DNA of 64,000 nucleotides from Phenylobacterium glaciei (lineage in GTDB: Bacteria > Pseudomonadota > Alphaproteobacteria > Caulobacterales > Caulobacteraceae). Under the pieces are notes generated by a model that was given only the letters and a program-made list of their open reading frames with translations, had not been told where the DNA came from and searched no databases. This document shows, one piece after another, positions 61,610-64,000 of the stretch. The position numbers and the translations under genes are program-made. The stretch covers positions 1,240,001 through 1,304,000 of the forward strand of contig NZ_JAGSGD010000001.1 in assembly GCF_016772415.1 (NCBI RefSeq), written 5' to 3'. Numbering within the stretch: the first letter of the stretch is position 1; every line of letters starts with the position of its first letter.

Positions 61610-62808
61610 GCGACGGCGCGGCGGCGGCGGCCGAGCGCGTCGCCCGTGAGAGCTATGGCCGCCTCGTAGCGCGCCTGGCCTGGCAATGGCGCGACCTCGC
61701 CGCGGCGGAGGATGCGCTGGCCGACGCCTTTGCCGCCGCGCTGCGCCACTGGCCCGAGCAGGGCGTGCCGGACGCGCCCGAGGCCTGGCTGGCCGCGGCG
61801 GCCCATCGCCGCCTGCTGCACCACGCCCGCCACGTCCGGCTGACGCTGGACCCGCGCGTCACCGCCCTGCTCGACGAGGCCGAGCCCGAGGCGCCCGAGC
61901 GCCAAACCGTGCCCGACGCACGGCTTCAGCTGATGTTCGTGTGCGCCCATCCGGCTATCGAGGCCAACGTCCACGCGCCGCTGATGCTGCAGGCCGTGCT
62001 GGGGCTGAACGCCAAGGTCATCGCCAGCGCCTTTCTCGTCTCGCCCGCAGCGATGGCCCAGCGCCTGGTGCGGGCCAAGGCGAGGATCCGCGAAGCCGGG
62101 TTGCGCTTCGAAGCGCCGGAAGCCCGCGAGCTGCCGGCGCGCCTGGCCGCCGTGCTGGAGGCGATCTACGCCGCCTACACCCTGGGCCGGCACGCGCTGG
62201 ACAGCCCCGCTGACGACCTGCGCGAGGAAGCCCTCTTCCTAGCCCGGCTGGCGGCGCAGCTGCTGCCGAGGCAGGCCGAGGCCTGGGGGCTGCTGGCCCT
62301 CCTGCTGCATGCCGAGTCGCGACGCGCCGCGCAGTTCGATGCCGAGGGCCGCTTTGTGCCCCTGGCGGCGCAGGACCCGGCCGGCTGGCGGGACGACCTC
62401 ATCCGCGAGGCCGAGGCGGCGCTGTGGACCGCCGCTAAGCTGCGCCAGCCCGGGCTCTTCCAGATCGAGGCGGCCATCCAGTCGGCCCATGCGCAGCGCC
62501 GCGCCACGGGGCAGACACCCTGGCGCGCCATCGCACAGCTGTACGGCGTGCTCGTGCAGCACCACGCCAACCTCGGCGCGCGCGTCGGCCAGGCCGTGGC
62601 CTTGGCCGAGTCCGGCGAGCCCGCGGCTGCGGTGGCGCTGCTGGACGCACTGCCGCTTGAGGCCGCCGGCTACGCGCCCTATTGGGTGGCGCGCGCCCAC
62701 GTGCTGGGCATGGCCGGCGCGCCTGGCAGGCAGGCCGCGGTTCAGCGCGCCATCGGCCTGACCGACGATCCGCGTCTGCGTGATTTCCTGGTTGCTCAGC
62801 TGGGCTGA
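61606..62808 (+). CDS. ECF42-type RNA polymerase sigma factor with C-terminal TPR-like domain
   Basis: The 400-residue protein starts with GTG overlapping the preceding stop. The N-terminal about 170 residues are an ECF sigma region 2/4 pair (VARESYGRLVARLAWQWRDL, AAEDALADAFAAALRHWPEQ, DARLQLMFVCAHPAIEANVH, AMAQRLVRAKARIREAG). The rest is a helical domain as in DUF6596/ECF42 proteins. The large C-terminal part (HALDSPADDLREEALFLARL onward) replaces an anti-sigma partner and may sense or control activity. Confidence 0.9.
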   Translation: MSDGAAAAAERVARESYGRLVARLAWQWRDLAAAEDALADAFAAALRHWPEQGVPDAPEAWLAAAAHRRLLHHARHVRLTLDPRVTALLDEAEPEAPERQTVPDARLQLMFVCAHPAIEANVHAPLMLQAVLGLNAKVIASAFLVSPAAMAQRLVRAKARIREAGLRFEAPEARELPARLAAVLEAIYAAYTLGRHALDSPADDLREEALFLARLAAQLLPRQAEAWGLLALLLHAESRRAAQFDAEGRFVPLAAQDPAGWRDDLIREAEAALWTAAKLRQPGLFQIEAAIQSAHAQRRATGQTPWRAIAQLYGVLVQHHANLGARVGQAVALAESGEPAAAVALLDALPLEAAGYAPYWVARAHVLGMAGAPGRQAAVQRAIGLTDDPRLRDFLVAQLG

Positions 62809-62932
62809 AACTCCTCGCCCAACGCCGAGCGGGAATTACGGTGACAGTGCATTCAATTGAAAGGCAGACTCTCAGGCCTCCCAGCATGGAATGTACTGTC
62901 TCCGCAATTCCGTAATCCAGGTCCGAAGAGCG

Positions 62933-63694
62933 TCAGAAATGCCGCTCGTACTCGACCACCAGTCGAACCTGGCCGTCACTCTCGGCCCTGGCTGTCCCGG
63001 CAGGGAGCAGATAGGCCGCTTCAAACTCAAGCTCGCCGCCCCGCAACCAACGGGGATGAAGCTCCCATTGGGCGACGGGGCCCAGGTAGTGGGCCTGACG
63101 GCCGCCGAAGGCGCGATCGGTCCCCAGATCACCGAACGCCTGACCGCCGAGCCGCACGGTGTCAGTGACGGCCCATGTCGCCTGGGCGGCATAGCCAAAT
63201 TCGGTGTCATGCTCTCCCGGCCGGTCGGACAATGGCCGGCTGGCGATCAGGTTCAGCAGGCCTTCGAAGCTGCCGGATCGTTTGGCGAGCAGCAGCTTGG
63301 CCTCCGCGACACCTGACTCGTTGTGGATGCGCTGCTCGTATTCAAGATAGGCGCCGACATCGATCCCGAGCCCCGGAACCTGGCCGAGATAGGCCACCCC
63401 CTCGATGGCGAAGGCGTCCAGCTTCCTGGCCTCGCCGGCATGCTGTTCGAACTCGCCCAGGACCGCGAGGCTGAGCCGGTCGTTCACGCCGTATTCCACC
63501 TCGACGATCGCCGCCTGCTCACCGTCCAAAGGTCCACCGGTGAGGCGGCCGGCGCGAAGTTCGACCTCGGTGACGCCCTTTTTCAGGTAGGGCGCGTAGA
63601 CCTTGTTGGACAGGCCGGGCGCGGCCACCGCACCGCTCGACCACGCCCACATCATCGCCGTCGCCAGGACCGCGACGCCACACCGAGCGACCAT
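62933..63694 (-). CDS. Exported barrel-type protein, divergent from cupredoxin gene
   Basis: The 253-residue protein has a signal peptide (about 1-25, cleaved near AVAAPG). A run of amphipathic strands follows (VTEVELRAGRLTGG, AAIVEVEYGVNDRLSLAVLG, LGIDVGAYLEYEQRIHNE, VRLGGQAFGDLG), ending in Phe (VRLVVEYERHF). This suggests a small outer-membrane barrel. It is divergent from a cupredoxin-like gene across a Fur-box-like site, suggesting iron-linked expression (inference). Family unknown. Confidence 0.65.
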   Translation of the reverse strand: MVARCGVAVLATAMMWAWSSGAVAAPGLSNKVYAPYLKKGVTEVELRAGRLTGGPLDGEQAAIVEVEYGVNDRLSLAVLGEFEQHAGEARKLDAFAIEGVAYLGQVPGLGIDVGAYLEYEQRIHNESGVAEAKLLLAKRSGSFEGLLNLIASRPLSDRPGEHDTEFGYAAQATWAVTDTVRLGGQAFGDLGTDRAFGGRQAHYLGPVAQWELHPRWLRGGELEFEAAYLLPAGTARAESDGQVRLVVEYERHF

Positions 63695-63735
63695 TTAAAA
63701 CCCCCTTGCACATGATAATCAGTCGTATGATTATA

Positions 63736-63758
63736 ATGCGAACGATTGTCAATTGCAT
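63736..63758. promoter_or_regulatory. Fur-box-like palindrome
   Basis: The 98-base divergent gap holds AATGCGAACGATTGTCAATT, close to classic Fur boxes, with ATGC...GCAT ends. A second related element (GATAATC, GATTAT) lies just to its left at about 63715-63733. The rest of the genome here is GC-rich, so the AT-rich block stands out. Confidence 0.55.
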
Positions 63759-63791
63759 CGACGCGCCAACACCAGGTCTCGGAGTTTCGAA

Positions 63792-64000
63792 ATGCGTCTC
63801 AAGCTTGCCGCCCTGACGGCCGCCCTGTTCGCCGTCGGGGTCGCCGCACAAGCCGCCCCTGAGCTGCCGGTGGTGACCTTGACGCTCAAGGACCATCGCT
63901 TCACGCCGCAGTCCGTCGAGATTCCGGCCGGTCAGCCGGTCAGGATCGAGCTGATCAACCTCGACGCCGCCAGCGAGGAGTTCGACAGCCTCGACCTTGG
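63792..64000 (+). CDS. Cupredoxin-domain protein, truncated by window end
   Basis: The frame starts ATG at 63792 with GGAG 7 bases upstream and runs off the window. It has a signal peptide (LAALTAALFAVGVAAQA) and the beginning of a cupredoxin_1 domain: VVTLTLKDHRFTPQSVEIPA, VRIELINLDAASEEFDSLDL. This is the pattern of cupredoxins found next to FTR1/EfeU-type iron permeases. The Cys/His/Met copper site lies outside the window. Confidence 0.8.
   Translation, partial: MRLKLAALTAALFAVGVAAQAAPELPVVTLTLKDHRFTPQSVEIPAGQPVRIELINLDAASEEFDSLDL

Overview
The window is high-GC alphaproteobacterial chromosome, most likely from the family Caulobacteraceae (Caulobacter/Phenylobacterium-like). The evidence is the flagellar order fliF-fliG-fliH-fliN-flbD-flhA with the sigma-54 activator FlbD, an alphaproteobacterial SspB, a circularly permuted two-piece tmRNA, a large TonB-dependent receptor and an ilv attenuator. 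The genus call is inference. No rRNA or tRNA gene, CRISPR array or complete insertion sequence was seen.

Layout. 1-4.2 kb: a truncated DeoR regulator, a TonB-dependent receptor and a secreted alkaline-phosphatase-superfamily enzyme, probably one uptake locus. 4.3-14.9 kb: flagellar export and motor genes, fliI-fliJ with a GH10 xylanase translationally coupled behind them, then the opposite-strand fliF-to-flhA operon with palindromes just upstream of fliF. 15-22.8 kb: a membrane-anchored serine hydrolase, a legumain-like peptidase, a thioesterase, SspB, an AlgI/AlgJ-type O-acetylation pair, ssrA (tmRNA) and YciB. 22.8-27.3 kb: a sparser accessory stretch with a TetR gene, a 757-base gene-free segment, a DUF1579-like secreted protein, a transposase fragment, MddA (dimethylsulfide synthesis) and an AraC regulator.

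27.3-32.4 kb: ilvN and ilvB lie on the same strand but are separated by four opposite-strand genes (DUF1993, Nudix, two hot-dog dehydratase subunits). ilvB has a leader peptide rich in Leu, Val and Ile followed by a terminator. 32.4-38.3 kb: miaA and serB diverge from overlapping start codons, followed by a HAD phosphatase, hflK-hflC and an Mrp-type ATPase. 38.3-44.4 kb: four tandem paralogous GPH-type (MFS_2) symporters. 44.4-50.1 kb: two SDR enzymes, a VapBC module and a DevC-DevA-DevB-like ABC exporter. 50.1-56.7 kb: a candidate polymorphic toxin with a GHH motif and its putative immunity gene, cysK, small enzymes, a second PIN toxin module with a Phd-type antitoxin, and two pairs of intergenic repeats. 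56.7-64 kb: two GST-like proteins, two acetyltransferases, two tiny ORFs, an outer-membrane barrel protein, a YCII/ECF42 sigma-factor pair, and a divergent Fur-box locus (barrel protein and cupredoxin) running off the end.

Several genes were given shorter starts than their longest open frame, because the Shine-Dalgarno sequence, the signal peptide or the family's usual N-terminus favoured an internal start; these cases are stated. Several intergenic palindromes recur in the window and sit mostly between convergent genes, where they may act as bidirectional terminators.
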